Positions 33,414 through 41,217 of a DNA stretch of 64,000 nucleotides are shown in pieces. The stretch comes from Luteimicrobium sp042670205. Its GTDB lineage: Bacteria; Actinomycetota; Actinomycetes; Actinomycetales; Cellulomonadaceae. Position 1 is the first letter of the stretch, and each line of letters opens with the position of its first letter. The notes under the pieces were generated by a model. It did not search any database, was not told the origin of the DNA, and saw only the letters and a list, made by a program, of their open reading frames with translations. A program made the position numbers and the translations under genes. Where the stretch lies: NCBI RefSeq assembly GCF_042670205.1, contig NZ_JBHUWD010000025.1, forward strand, positions 1 through 64,000, given 5' to 3'.

Positions 33414-34358
33414 ATGGAAGACCCCCGCGTCCGCACGGTCGTCGTCGCCGGCGCAGGCGGCCTGATCGGTGCCCGCCTCGTGACGTCGCTGGTCGCCGAC
33501 GGCGTCCGGGTGCGCCGCCTGGTCCGGCCCGGCACCGCAGACCGCGACCGGCGCGACGGTGTCACCCCGGTGCCGTGGGATCCCGACCGCGGTGTCCTGG
33601 CACCGGACGCGCTCGACGACGTCGACGTCGTCGTGAACCTCGGCGGCGCGGGCATCGGGGAGCGGCGCTGGACCCAGCGGTACCGCGCGGTCCTCCGGAG
33701 CTCGCGGCTCGCCGGGACAGGCCTGCTGGCCCGCGAGCTCGCGAGGCGCGGCCCCGGCGCCCCGGCGCTCGTCCAGGCGTCGGCGATGGGCGTCTACGGC
33801 GACCGCGGCGACGAACCGCTCCCGGAGACCGCCCACCGGGGCGACGGCTTCCTCGCCGACCTCGTGACGGACTGGGAGGCCGCCACGGATCCCGCCCGGG
33901 ACGCCGGGGTGCGGGTCGTCCTCCTCCGCACGTCGCTCGTGCTCACCCCGGCGGGCGGTGCGCTCGGACGCCTGCTTCCGCTCCTGCGCCTCGGGCTCGG
34001 CGGGCCGCTCGGCGACGGACGCGCGTACTGGAGCTGGATCACCCTCCATGACCACGTGCGCGCGATCCGCCACCTGGCGGCGTCCGGCGTCCACGGACCC
34101 GTGAACCTCGCGACGCCCGACCCGGTCCGCAACGCGGAGCTCGTCCGTGCCCTGGCTCGCGCCCTGCACCGACCGGCGGTCCTGCGCGTGCCGGCACCGG
34201 CGCTACGGCTCGCGCTCGGGGGCTTCGCGGGCGACGTCCTCGCGTCCGCGCGGCTCGTGCCGCGAGTCCTGGAGGCGGACGGTTTCCACTGGGACCACGC
34301 ACGGCTCGACGACGCCGTCGCGTGGCTGGTCGACGGCGGCGACGCCGTCCGGCCCTGA
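33414..34358 (+). CDS. SDR-family epimerase-like protein (TIGR01777 / SDR39U1)
   Basis: The 314-residue protein has the N-terminal NAD(P)-binding VVAGAGGLIGARLV, VVNLGGAGIGERRWT, SAMGVYGDRG (with the Tyr of this family) and a C-terminal DUF1731-like end with VLASARLVPRVLEADGF. The family (YfcH, Rv2216) is widespread but its substrate is unknown. Its place between sucB and lipB is conserved with mycobacteria. Confidence 0.88.
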   Translation: MEDPRVRTVVVAGAGGLIGARLVTSLVADGVRVRRLVRPGTADRDRRDGVTPVPWDPDRGVLAPDALDDVDVVVNLGGAGIGERRWTQRYRAVLRSSRLAGTGLLARELARRGPGAPALVQASAMGVYGDRGDEPLPETAHRGDGFLADLVTDWEAATDPARDAGVRVVLLRTSLVLTPAGGALGRLLPLLRLGLGGPLGDGRAYWSWITLHDHVRAIRHLAASGVHGPVNLATPDPVRNAELVRALARALHRPAVLRVPAPALRLALGGFAGDVLASARLVPRVLEADGFHWDHARLDDAVAWLVDGGDAVRP

Positions 34359-34394
34359 CCCGTCGCGCGCGGACGCGGGGCGGTCGACGCCCGG

Positions 34395-36137
34395 TCAGCC
34401 GGCCTCGACGACGCGTACGCGCCAGCCGTGCGCGGTCCACGCCAGGGCGAGCCTGTCGGTGCGCTCGGCGGCCGCCGGCACGGTGGTCTGGGACCCGTCC
34501 TTCGCGCGCAGCGTGTACGCGCCGATCGCGTAGGTCACGTCGACCGTGGCGGCCGTCTCCCCCGACGCCGTCACGGTGGTCCTCGCGACGTCGACGGGCG
34601 GCGCACTGACGATCACCCCGCGCTCAGCGACCCGCGCGACCAGGGCGTCGTCGGCGGCGCGGGCCGGCGATCCCGCCAGCGTGACCGCGTCGCTCGCCGT
34701 CGCGCCGGCGAGCATCGCGCCCCGCCGCTCGGTCAGCTCGCGCGCCGCGAGGTCGGGCCGGTCGCGCTCGAGCGTGGCGTCGGTCGGGGCGGCCGCGGTC
34801 GCGGGGCCGGCCGCCTCGACGCCGCGCCCCTGCCCGGCCGGCCCGGCGTCCGGCGCCCAGGGCCGCAGGACGAGCAGCGTTCCCGTGACCAGCACGACCC
34901 CCGCCGCGGCTCCCGCCGCCACGGTGCGGGTCCGCCGGCGGCGCAGGCGTGCGGCGGCACGCTCCCGGCGACCTCCGGCGTCGACGTGAGCGCGTCGCGG
35001 CCTGCCGGGGGCGGCGAGCGCGCGGGCACGGACGAGGGTGTCCTCGAGCGGGTCGGCGGTGCGAGGCGGGACCACGCGCCGCCGCGGCACCTCGGAGACC
35101 GGCCGGCGCACGACGCCCCGGACCGGACGGGGTGGTGCCGCCTCCCCCGGCCCCGGTCCTGACGCGCGGACCGCCGCGTCGCCGGCGACGGGCTCGACCG
35201 GCTGTCCCGTGCGAGCGACCTGACCCGACGACCCGTCCGGCTCGCGCCCCGCACCGCGCGCGGCGCCGTCGGCCGCGTCGGTCTGCGGGCTGCTCGACGA
35301 GGTGACCACCTCACGCGGCCTGGCCGACCGGCCGAAGGCGACGGCGGCGAGCGCGCCCAGGTCGGGGACGGTGACCGGCTCGGGCGTGACGGTGACGGCG
35401 GCACGCTGCGCGAGCTCCTCGGCGGTGCGGGGCGCGTCGGGCGCGGTACCGCTCGCGGCGCCGTCGAGGAGCGCGGCGAGGGCCGCGACCTCGGTGGCGC
35501 GCCGGGCGTCGGGGACGTGCGACGGGTCCGCGGAGGGTCCGTCCGCCGGGTCGGCGCCGTCCGCGACGACGCCTCGGGCGAGGGCTGCGAGCGCCCGCAC
35601 GTCCCCGGCGGGCGACGAGGCCGCGTCGGGCGCCCGCACGGTCGGGCGCAGGTGGGCCCCGCCGTCGTCGTCGACGACCACGTCGTCCGGAGTGAGGCTC
35701 CCCTGCGTGAGCCCGGCCCCGTGCAGCGCGCCGAGGGCGTGCCCGAGCCCTGTGACGATCGTCACGGCCTCGCCGGCCCGCAGCGCACCCCGCCGGGCGA
35801 GCACGTCCCGCAGGGTCGTGCCCGACGGGCCCCGCAGCACGACGGCGACCTCGCCCCCGGCTTCGACGACGGTCGCGACGCGAGCCAGGTGCGCGTGCTC
35901 GACGGTCCGCAGCCGTGCGAGCCGCTCGTCGGTCCCTGCCGGCAACGCGGCGCGGCGAAGGACGTGGAGGGTGCAGGGGGCGCCGTCGGGAGCGCGGACC
36001 GCCCAGGCGCGGCCGGCGCGCGCGGCCCCGGTGTACCCGGCGGCCTGGAGCGCCTCGCGCACCGGCCCGCCCGGGACGTCGACGACGGCGCCCGTGTCGT
36101 CCGGCCGGCGTCCGGCGGGTTCGCTCGGACCTGTCAT
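34395..36137 (-). CDS. membrane-anchored protein kinase-like pseudokinase
   Basis: The 580-residue protein starts with a domain (about 30-280) resembling a Ser/Thr kinase lobe pair: RLRTVEHAHLARVATVVEAGGEVAVVLRGP, and GLTQGSLTPDDVVVDDDG in place of the HRDLKPxN loop. The ATP-binding Lys (here CTLHVLRR), the catalytic Asp and the DFG motif are all missing, so phosphotransfer is unlikely. A Pro/Arg-rich linker, one transmembrane helix (about 404-424) and an extracellular domain of about 150 residues follow. It could sense envelope signals or bind a partner kinase. It is convergent with the epimerase gene; ATG 36137 has no clear ribosome site. Confidence 0.75.
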   Translation of the reverse strand: MTGPSEPAGRRPDDTGAVVDVPGGPVREALQAAGYTGAARAGRAWAVRAPDGAPCTLHVLRRAALPAGTDERLARLRTVEHAHLARVATVVEAGGEVAVVLRGPSGTTLRDVLARRGALRAGEAVTIVTGLGHALGALHGAGLTQGSLTPDDVVVDDDGGAHLRPTVRAPDAASSPAGDVRALAALARGVVADGADPADGPSADPSHVPDARRATEVAALAALLDGAASGTAPDAPRTAEELAQRAAVTVTPEPVTVPDLGALAAVAFGRSARPREVVTSSSSPQTDAADGAARGAGREPDGSSGQVARTGQPVEPVAGDAAVRASGPGPGEAAPPRPVRGVVRRPVSEVPRRRVVPPRTADPLEDTLVRARALAAPGRPRRAHVDAGGRRERAAARLRRRRTRTVAAGAAAGVVLVTGTLLVLRPWAPDAGPAGQGRGVEAAGPATAAAPTDATLERDRPDLAARELTERRGAMLAGATASDAVTLAGSPARAADDALVARVAERGVIVSAPPVDVARTTVTASGETAATVDVTYAIGAYTLRAKDGSQTTVPAAAERTDRLALAWTAHGWRVRVVEAG

Positions 36138-36224
36138 GGGCCCATCGAACAGGAAACCGGGTGCTCGTACGTCGGTTGTCCACAGCGAGGGCGGACGCCT
36201 GCCGGAGCATCCTCGGACGGGGGC

Positions 36225-36230
36225 TAGCCT
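36225..36230 (+). promoter_or_regulatory. -10 element TAGCCT, leaderless start of lipB
   Basis: TAGCCT lies seven bases before the ATG at 36238. Confidence 0.55.
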
Positions 36231-36237
36231 GGGTCGC

Positions 36238-36951
36238 ATGCGCTTCGCTCCGCTCGGGCTCGGCACGGTCCACTCCCCCTATCAGCCGACGTGGGAGCTG
36301 CAGCGCAGCATCCATGCCGAGGTCGCGGCGGGCGAACGTCAGGACACCGTGCTCCTGGTCGAGCACGAGCCCGTCTACACGGCCGGGCGGCGCACCCACC
36401 GCGACGAGCGTCCCGACGACGGCACACCCGTCGTCGACGTGGACCGCGGCGGCAAGGTCACGTGGCACGGCCCGGGCCAGCTCGTCGCGTATCCCATCGT
36501 GCGGCTGCGTGCCCCGATCGACGTGGTCGCCTATGTGCGGTGCCTCGAGCAGGCCGTGATCGACGTGTGCGCCGAGCTCGGGCTCGCGACCGTCCGCGTC
36601 GAGGGGCGGTCGGGGGTCTGGTTCGCCGCCGACGGCGCGCGGCGCGAGCGCAAGGTCTGCGCGATCGGCGTGCGCGTCGCGAAGGGCGTGACCATGCACG
36701 GGCTCGCCCTCAACTGCAACCCGGACCTCGGGGAGTACGGCCGGATCGTGCCGTGCGGCATCACCGACGCCGACGTGACGTCGCTGTCGGCCGAGCTCGG
36801 CCGCACGGTGACGATCCAGGACGTCCTCCCCCTGCTCGAGCGCTCCCTCACCCGGGCGCTCGCCACGGTCGTGGCGGACCCGCCGACGGCCTCCACGCCC
36901 AGCCCCGAGACGCCCGCGCTCCGCGGGACCGGCGCGCCCGCGCTGCCGTAG
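36238..36951 (+). CDS. lipB: octanoyl-[acyl carrier protein]:protein octanoyltransferase
   Basis: Transfers octanoate from ACP to lipoyl domains, the first step of lipoate assembly. The 237-residue protein has RGGKVTWHGPGQLVAYP and VPCGI with the catalytic Cys; the Lys of GRKVCAIG-type RKVCAIG is also present. The start is set by the -10 seven bases upstream. It is followed by lipA after 60 bases. Confidence 0.95.
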   Translation: MRFAPLGLGTVHSPYQPTWELQRSIHAEVAAGERQDTVLLVEHEPVYTAGRRTHRDERPDDGTPVVDVDRGGKVTWHGPGQLVAYPIVRLRAPIDVVAYVRCLEQAVIDVCAELGLATVRVEGRSGVWFAADGARRERKVCAIGVRVAKGVTMHGLALNCNPDLGEYGRIVPCGITDADVTSLSAELGRTVTIQDVLPLLERSLTRALATVVADPPTASTPSPETPALRGTGAPALP

Positions 36952-37011
36952 GCTGAACGACACCCCATGCCGCCCCCGACCGGGGCCGGCGACCACCACC
37001 TGGGAGACAGC

Positions 37012-38013
37012 GTGACCATCGCACCCGAGGGCCGTCGCATGCTGCGCATCGAGGCCCGCAACGCCGCGACCCCCATCGAGAAGAAGCCGTCCTGGATCAA
37101 GACGCGCGCCACGATGGGTCCCGAGTACACCGAGCTCAAGGGCCTGGTGCGCTCGGAGGGACTGCACACGGTGTGCGAGGAAGCGGGCTGTCCCAACATC
37201 TTCGAGTGCTGGGAGGACCGCGAAGCGACGTTCCTCATCGGTGGCGACCAGTGCACGCGGCGCTGCGACTTCTGCCAGATCGACACGGGCAAGCCCGCCG
37301 ACTTCGACGCTGACGAGCCACGTCGCGTCGCCGAGTCGGTCCAGGCGATGGGGCTGCGCTACTCGACCGTCACGGGCGTCGCGCGCGACGACCTGGCCGA
37401 CGGCGGCGCCTGGCTGTACGCGGAGACCGTCCGCCAGATCCACGCGATGAACCCCGGCACGGGCGTCGAGCTCCTCATCCCGGACTTCAACGCGATCCCC
37501 GAGCTGCTCGACGAGGTCTTCGGGTCGCGCCCCGAGGTCCTCGCGCACAACCTCGAGACCGTCCCCCGCATCTTCAAGCAGATCCGCCCCGGCTTCCGCT
37601 ACGACCGGTCGCTGTCCGTGCTCACGCAGGCGCGCGAGGCCGGGCTCGTGACCAAGTCGAACCTCATCCTCGGCATGGGCGAGACGATCGACGAGGCGAA
37701 GTCGGCCCTCCAGGACCTGCACGACGCCGGCTGCGACCTCATCACGATCACCCAGTACCTGCGCCCGTCGCTGCGCCACCACCCGATCGACCGCTGGGTC
37801 AAGCCGGAGGAGTTCGTGGAGCTGTCGGACGAGGCCGAGCGGATCGGGTTCCTCGGGGTCATGTCCGGCCCGCTGGTGCGCTCGTCGTACCGCGCCGGCC
37901 GCCTGTGGGGGCAGGCGATGACGCGCCGCGGCGAGACGATCCCCGCCGCGCTCGCGCACCTCGCGGAGCCGACGACGTCGCGCCAGGAGGCCGCGTCGCT
38001 GCTCGCGCGCTGA
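37012..38013 (+). CDS. lipA: lipoyl synthase, radical SAM
   Basis: Inserts two sulfurs into octanoyl groups on E2 proteins. The 333-residue protein has the auxiliary cluster cysteines in CEEAGCPNIFEC and the radical SAM CTRRCDFCQ. The sequence tracks the mycobacterial enzyme throughout. GTG 37012 follows GGGAG and gives the family N-terminus; the open frame reaches back to 36967. LipB, LipA, SucB and LpdA lie within 8 kb, so cofactor synthesis and use are grouped. Confidence 0.96.
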   Translation: MTIAPEGRRMLRIEARNAATPIEKKPSWIKTRATMGPEYTELKGLVRSEGLHTVCEEAGCPNIFECWEDREATFLIGGDQCTRRCDFCQIDTGKPADFDADEPRRVAESVQAMGLRYSTVTGVARDDLADGGAWLYAETVRQIHAMNPGTGVELLIPDFNAIPELLDEVFGSRPEVLAHNLETVPRIFKQIRPGFRYDRSLSVLTQAREAGLVTKSNLILGMGETIDEAKSALQDLHDAGCDLITITQYLRPSLRHHPIDRWVKPEEFVELSDEAERIGFLGVMSGPLVRSSYRAGRLWGQAMTRRGETIPAALAHLAEPTTSRQEAASLLAR

Positions 38014-38041
38014 GGCGCGGCCGGGCCCGTCCGCCGGCCGT

Positions 38042-38083
38042 CGAGCGAGGCGCCGTCGTCACCCGGCGACGGCGCCTCGCTCG
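38042..38083 (+). terminator. terminator after lipA
   Basis: A perfect 17-base-pair stem beginning CGAGCGAGGCGCCGTCG with an eight-base loop. Confidence 0.75.
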
Positions 38084-38096
38084 TCCCGCGCCCCGG

Positions 38097-38102
38097 TAGA
38101 CT
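38097..38102 (+). promoter_or_regulatory. -10 element TAGACT for the DUF4191 gene
   Basis: TAGACT lies eight bases before the ATG at 38111. Confidence 0.5.
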
Positions 38103-38110
38103 GCCGGATT

Positions 38111-38851
38111 ATGGCCCGCACCAAGGACACCTCGAAGGGCGCCGGCACCGAGACGGCGAGCGCGCCCCAGCAGAAGAAGCAGCGCTGGTACCACCAGGTG
38201 TGGTCCGCGTACACGATGACGCGTCGCAGCGACCCCGCGGTCACGTGGTGGGTCCTCGGCGTGTTCGTCGGCGTCGCCGCCGTCGCGACACTGATCGGCT
38301 TCCTGTTCGGCGGGCACTGGATCTCCGGGCTCATCGTCGGCGTACCGTTCGGCCTGCTCGGCGGCATGTTCGTGCTGACGCGTCGCGCGGAGGCCGCGGC
38401 CTACCAGCAGATCGAGGGCAAGCCGGGCGCCACGCGCGCCGCGCTCGGGTCGGTCCGCCGCGGCGGCTGGAGCTTCGACGAGGAGCCCGTCGCGTTCGAG
38501 GCCCGCAGCCAGGACCTCGTGTTCCGCGGCGTCGGGCGCGCGGGCGTGCTGCTGGTCGGCGAGGCCCCGTCGGGCCGCGCGACCCGGCTGCTCGAGGCCG
38601 AGCGCAAGCGCACGGCGCGCGTCGTCGCCGGCGTCCCGATCACCACGCTCGAGTGCGGCAACGGCGAGGGCCAGGTCCCGCTCCGCAAGCTCGTGAAGAC
38701 GGTCCAGAAGATGAAGCCGACGCTCACGAAGGCGGAGGTCGCCGAGGTCTCGAAGCGCCTGCGCGCGCTCGGCGGCGCGAAGCTCCCGATCCCCAAGGGC
38801 ATCGACCCGACGCGCGTCCGCCCGGACCGCAAGAGCCTGCGCGGCCGCTGA
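38111..38851 (+). CDS. DUF4191 membrane protein
   Basis: The 246-residue protein has a basic N-terminus, two transmembrane helices (about 45-90), and a soluble C-terminal region with AYQQIEGKPGATRAAL and a basic tail. Homologue of Rv2219, which likewise lies between lipA and glnA1. Function unknown. Confidence 0.87.
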   Translation: MARTKDTSKGAGTETASAPQQKKQRWYHQVWSAYTMTRRSDPAVTWWVLGVFVGVAAVATLIGFLFGGHWISGLIVGVPFGLLGGMFVLTRRAEAAAYQQIEGKPGATRAALGSVRRGGWSFDEEPVAFEARSQDLVFRGVGRAGVLLVGEAPSGRATRLLEAERKRTARVVAGVPITTLECGNGEGQVPLRKLVKTVQKMKPTLTKAEVAEVSKRLRALGGAKLPIPKGIDPTRVRPDRKSLRGR

Positions 38852-38864
38852 CCGCGGACGCGCA

Positions 38865-38901
38865 GAAGCCCCGTGCCCGACGTCGTCGGGCACGGGGCTT
38901 C
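38865..38901 (+). terminator. terminator after the DUF4191 gene
   Basis: A 17-base-pair stem (arm GAAGCCCCGTGCCCGAC) with a three-base loop, 13 bases after the stop. Confidence 0.8.
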
Positions 38902-38962
38902 GTCGCGTCACGGCTCGTGCAGCACGGCGCCTGACGACGGTGCGGGCGCCAACGCGCCCTCC

Positions 38963-39030
38963 TGACGTAGCACTGTTCGCTCGAGGTAGCAGGGACTCCG
39001 CGCTACCTCGAGCGAGAAGCGCTACCTCGG
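38963..39030. repeat. GAGGTAGC nested palindrome, copy 1
   Basis: An inner perfect 14-base arm TCGCTCGAGGTAGC (38977-38990) pairs with 39002-39015. An outer GCTACCTCG (39021-39029) partners the degenerate CGTAGC near 38966. The second copy is at 62388-62454. Confidence 0.8.
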
Positions 39031-39055
39031 CGCACGTTCCCTGACGGCGCGGCGC

Positions 39056-39499
39056 TCAGCGTCGGACGATCGCCGTCCCGGCGGCGCGGTCGTGCAGGCC
39101 ACGGCCGTCGCCGTCCCACACGACGGCGGGGATGACCAGGCACACGAGGACCGACCGCACGAGGGCGCGCAGCGGACCGGGGGGCACGTCGGGCGCGTCG
39201 GCCACCAGGCGCCGGACGCGGAGACCGAGCACACGGTGCCCGACGGTGAACCCGGCCGTCCCGACGAGGACGACGTTCTCACCGAGGAAGATCAGGAGCG
39301 TGGCCCACGAGTTGCCGCCGAAGAAGCCCGCGCTCACGGCCCAGCACAGCGCCCAGTCGATGATCAGCGCGAGGATCCGGCGGCCGAGGGGCGCGAGCGA
39401 GCCAGGGCCGTCCGGGGGCAGGCCGAGCCGCGCGCCGCGGGTGGACGGGCCGCCGGGCGTGCCCTCGAGCCAGGAGCCGATCTCGTCGCGTGACACCAC
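39056..39499 (-). CDS. RDD family membrane protein
   Basis: The 147-residue protein has a soluble N-terminal stretch, an RDD domain with three predicted helices (RRILALIIDWALCWAVSAG, VGTAGFTVGHRVLGLRV), and a basic end. Homologue of Rv2219A. GTG 39499 is set by a -10 six bases upstream. Function unknown; relatives are linked to ion or osmotic stress. Confidence 0.85.
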   Translation of the reverse strand: MVSRDEIGSWLEGTPGGPSTRGARLGLPPDGPGSLAPLGRRILALIIDWALCWAVSAGFFGGNSWATLLIFLGENVVLVGTAGFTVGHRVLGLRVRRLVADAPDVPPGPLRALVRSVLVCLVIPAVVWDGDGRGLHDRAAGTAIVRR

Positions 39500-39505
39500 G
39501 GGACC

Positions 39506-39511
39506 AGGGTA
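39506..39511 (-). promoter_or_regulatory. -10 element TACCCT, leaderless start of the RDD gene
   Basis: On the minus strand TACCCT lies six bases before the GTG at 39499. Confidence 0.5.
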
Positions 39512-39595
39512 CGGGGGCCGCCTGAGCACAGGACGCCGTCGGGACGCCTGTCCGTCACCATCGTGAGACGAACTCGTCACACGGTGGACGCACGC

Positions 39596-39633
39596 GTAAC
39601 GTGCCTGAAACACGACCTACACGGCGGCGAAAC
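39596..39633 (+). promoter_or_regulatory. GlnR box upstream of glnA1
   Basis: The site reads GTAAC, six bases, GAAAC, six bases, TACAC, six bases, GAAAC. This matches the actinobacterial GlnR consensus gTnAc-n6-GaAAc-n6-GtnAC-n6-GaAAc in three of four half sites perfectly, with the last one partial only at TACAC. It ends 10 bases before the -10 TAGGTT, an activator or dual position. GlnR is the global nitrogen regulator known to control glnA in streptomycetes and mycobacteria. Confidence 0.85.
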
Positions 39634-39643
39634 CGCCTCGCCC

Positions 39644-39649
39644 TAGGTT
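39644..39649 (+). promoter_or_regulatory. -10 element TAGGTT for glnA1
   Basis: TAGGTT would place the transcript start near 39656 with a leader of about 39 bases that includes AAGGAG before the ATG. Confidence 0.55.
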
Positions 39650-39694
39650 CGAGACGCCCCGAGACGGGGCTCCACCGATCAAGGAGTTCATCGC

Positions 39695-41119
39695 ATGTTC
39701 AAGAGCGCGGAAGAGGCGATCGCCTTCACGCGGGAGCAGGATGTCGAGTTCGTCGACGTGCGTTTCTGCGACCTGCCGGGCGTCCAGCAGCACTTCAACA
39801 TCCCGATCTCGGAGTTCGAGGACGCCGCGTTCACCGACGGCATGATGTTCGACGGCTCGTCGATCCGTGGCTTCCAGGCCATCCACGAGTCGGACATGAA
39901 GCTCATCCCCGACGTCGAGACCGCGTTCGTCGACCCGTTCCGGAAGCACAAGACGCTCGTCGTCAACTTCTCGATCGTCGACCCGTTCACGGACGAGGCC
40001 TACTCGCGCGACCCGCGCAACATCGCCGCCAAGGCGGAGGCGTACCTCCGCTCGACCGGAATCGCGGACACCGCGTTCTTCGCCCCCGAGGCCGAGTTCT
40101 ACATCTTCGACGACGTGCGGTTCTCCACGAACCAGCACGAGTCGTTCTACTCCCTCGACTCGCAGGAGGCCGCGTGGAACACCGGCCGCGACGAGGAGGG
40201 CGGGAACCTCGGCTACAAGACGCGCTACAAGGGCGGCTACTTCCCCGTCTCCCCCAACGACCAGATGGCCGACCTGCGTGACGACATGGTCGCCATGCTC
40301 GACCAGGTGGGCCTGCAGGTGGAGCGCGCGCACCACGAGGTGGGCACCGCGGGCCAGCAGGAGATCAACTACCGCTTCAACACGCTGCAGCACGCGGCCG
40401 ACGACCTGATGAAGTTCAAGTACGTCATCAAGAACGTCGCGTGGAACGCCGGCAAGACGGCGACCTTCATGCCGAAGCCGATCTTCGGCGACAACGGCTC
40501 GGGCATGCACTCGCACCAGTCCCTCTGGAAGGACGGCGAGCCGCTGTTCTTCGACGAGAAGGGCTACGGCGGCCTCTCGGACCTCGCGCGCTGGTACATC
40601 GGCGGCCTGCTCAAGCACGCGCCGTCGCTCCTGGCGTTCACGAACCCGTCGGTGAACTCCTACCGCCGCCTCGTCCCGGGCTACGAGGCCCCGGTCAACC
40701 TCGTGTACTCGGCGCGCAACCGCTCCGCGTGCATCCGCATCCCCGTCACGGGCAGCTCGCCCAAGGCGAAGCGCGTGGAGTTCCGCGTGCCGGACCCGTC
40801 GAGCAACCCGTACCTGGCGTTCGCTGCGATGCTCATGGCGGGCATCGACGGCATCCAGAACCGGATCGAGCCGCCGGAGCCCGTCGACAAGGACCTGTAC
40901 GAGCTGCCCCCCGAGGAGCACGCGCAGATCCAGCAGGTCCCCGGCTCGCTCGACGCCGTGCTGGACCGCCTCGAGGCCGACCACGACTTCCTCACGCAGG
41001 GTGACGTCTTCACGCCGGACCTCATCGAGACGTGGATCGCGTACAAGCGCGCCCACGAGATCGACCCGGTCCGTCTGCGGCCGACCCCGCACGAGTTCGA
41101 GCTGTACTACGACGTCTGA
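39695..41119 (+). CDS. glnA: glutamine synthetase type I (GlnA1)
   Basis: Main ammonium-assimilating enzyme, a dodecamer in the cytosol. The 474-residue protein has MMFDGSSIRGF, EAEFYIF, GSGMHSHQSLWKDG and the adenylylation site Tyr in DLYELPPEE, so it should be a substrate of GlnE encoded next door. ATG with AAGGAG upstream; GlnR box and -10 in the upstream space. A strong hairpin follows. Confidence 0.97.
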   Translation: MFKSAEEAIAFTREQDVEFVDVRFCDLPGVQQHFNIPISEFEDAAFTDGMMFDGSSIRGFQAIHESDMKLIPDVETAFVDPFRKHKTLVVNFSIVDPFTDEAYSRDPRNIAAKAEAYLRSTGIADTAFFAPEAEFYIFDDVRFSTNQHESFYSLDSQEAAWNTGRDEEGGNLGYKTRYKGGYFPVSPNDQMADLRDDMVAMLDQVGLQVERAHHEVGTAGQQEINYRFNTLQHAADDLMKFKYVIKNVAWNAGKTATFMPKPIFGDNGSGMHSHQSLWKDGEPLFFDEKGYGGLSDLARWYIGGLLKHAPSLLAFTNPSVNSYRRLVPGYEAPVNLVYSARNRSACIRIPVTGSSPKAKRVEFRVPDPSSNPYLAFAAMLMAGIDGIQNRIEPPEPVDKDLYELPPEEHAQIQQVPGSLDAVLDRLEADHDFLTQGDVFTPDLIETWIAYKRAHEIDPVRLRPTPHEFELYYDV

Positions 41120-41140
41120 TCGGTACGTCGCAGTACGAGT

Positions 41141-41177
41141 GCCGACGGCGCTCTCCCCTCGGGGAGGGCGCCGTCGG
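41141..41177 (+). terminator. terminator after glnA1
   Basis: About 17 paired bases starting CCGACGGCGC with one G-T wobble, 23 bases after the stop. Confidence 0.75.
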
Positions 41178-41217
41178 TGCGTCCGGCCACGGTGCGACCC
41201 CGTCGCGACCGGAGCAC

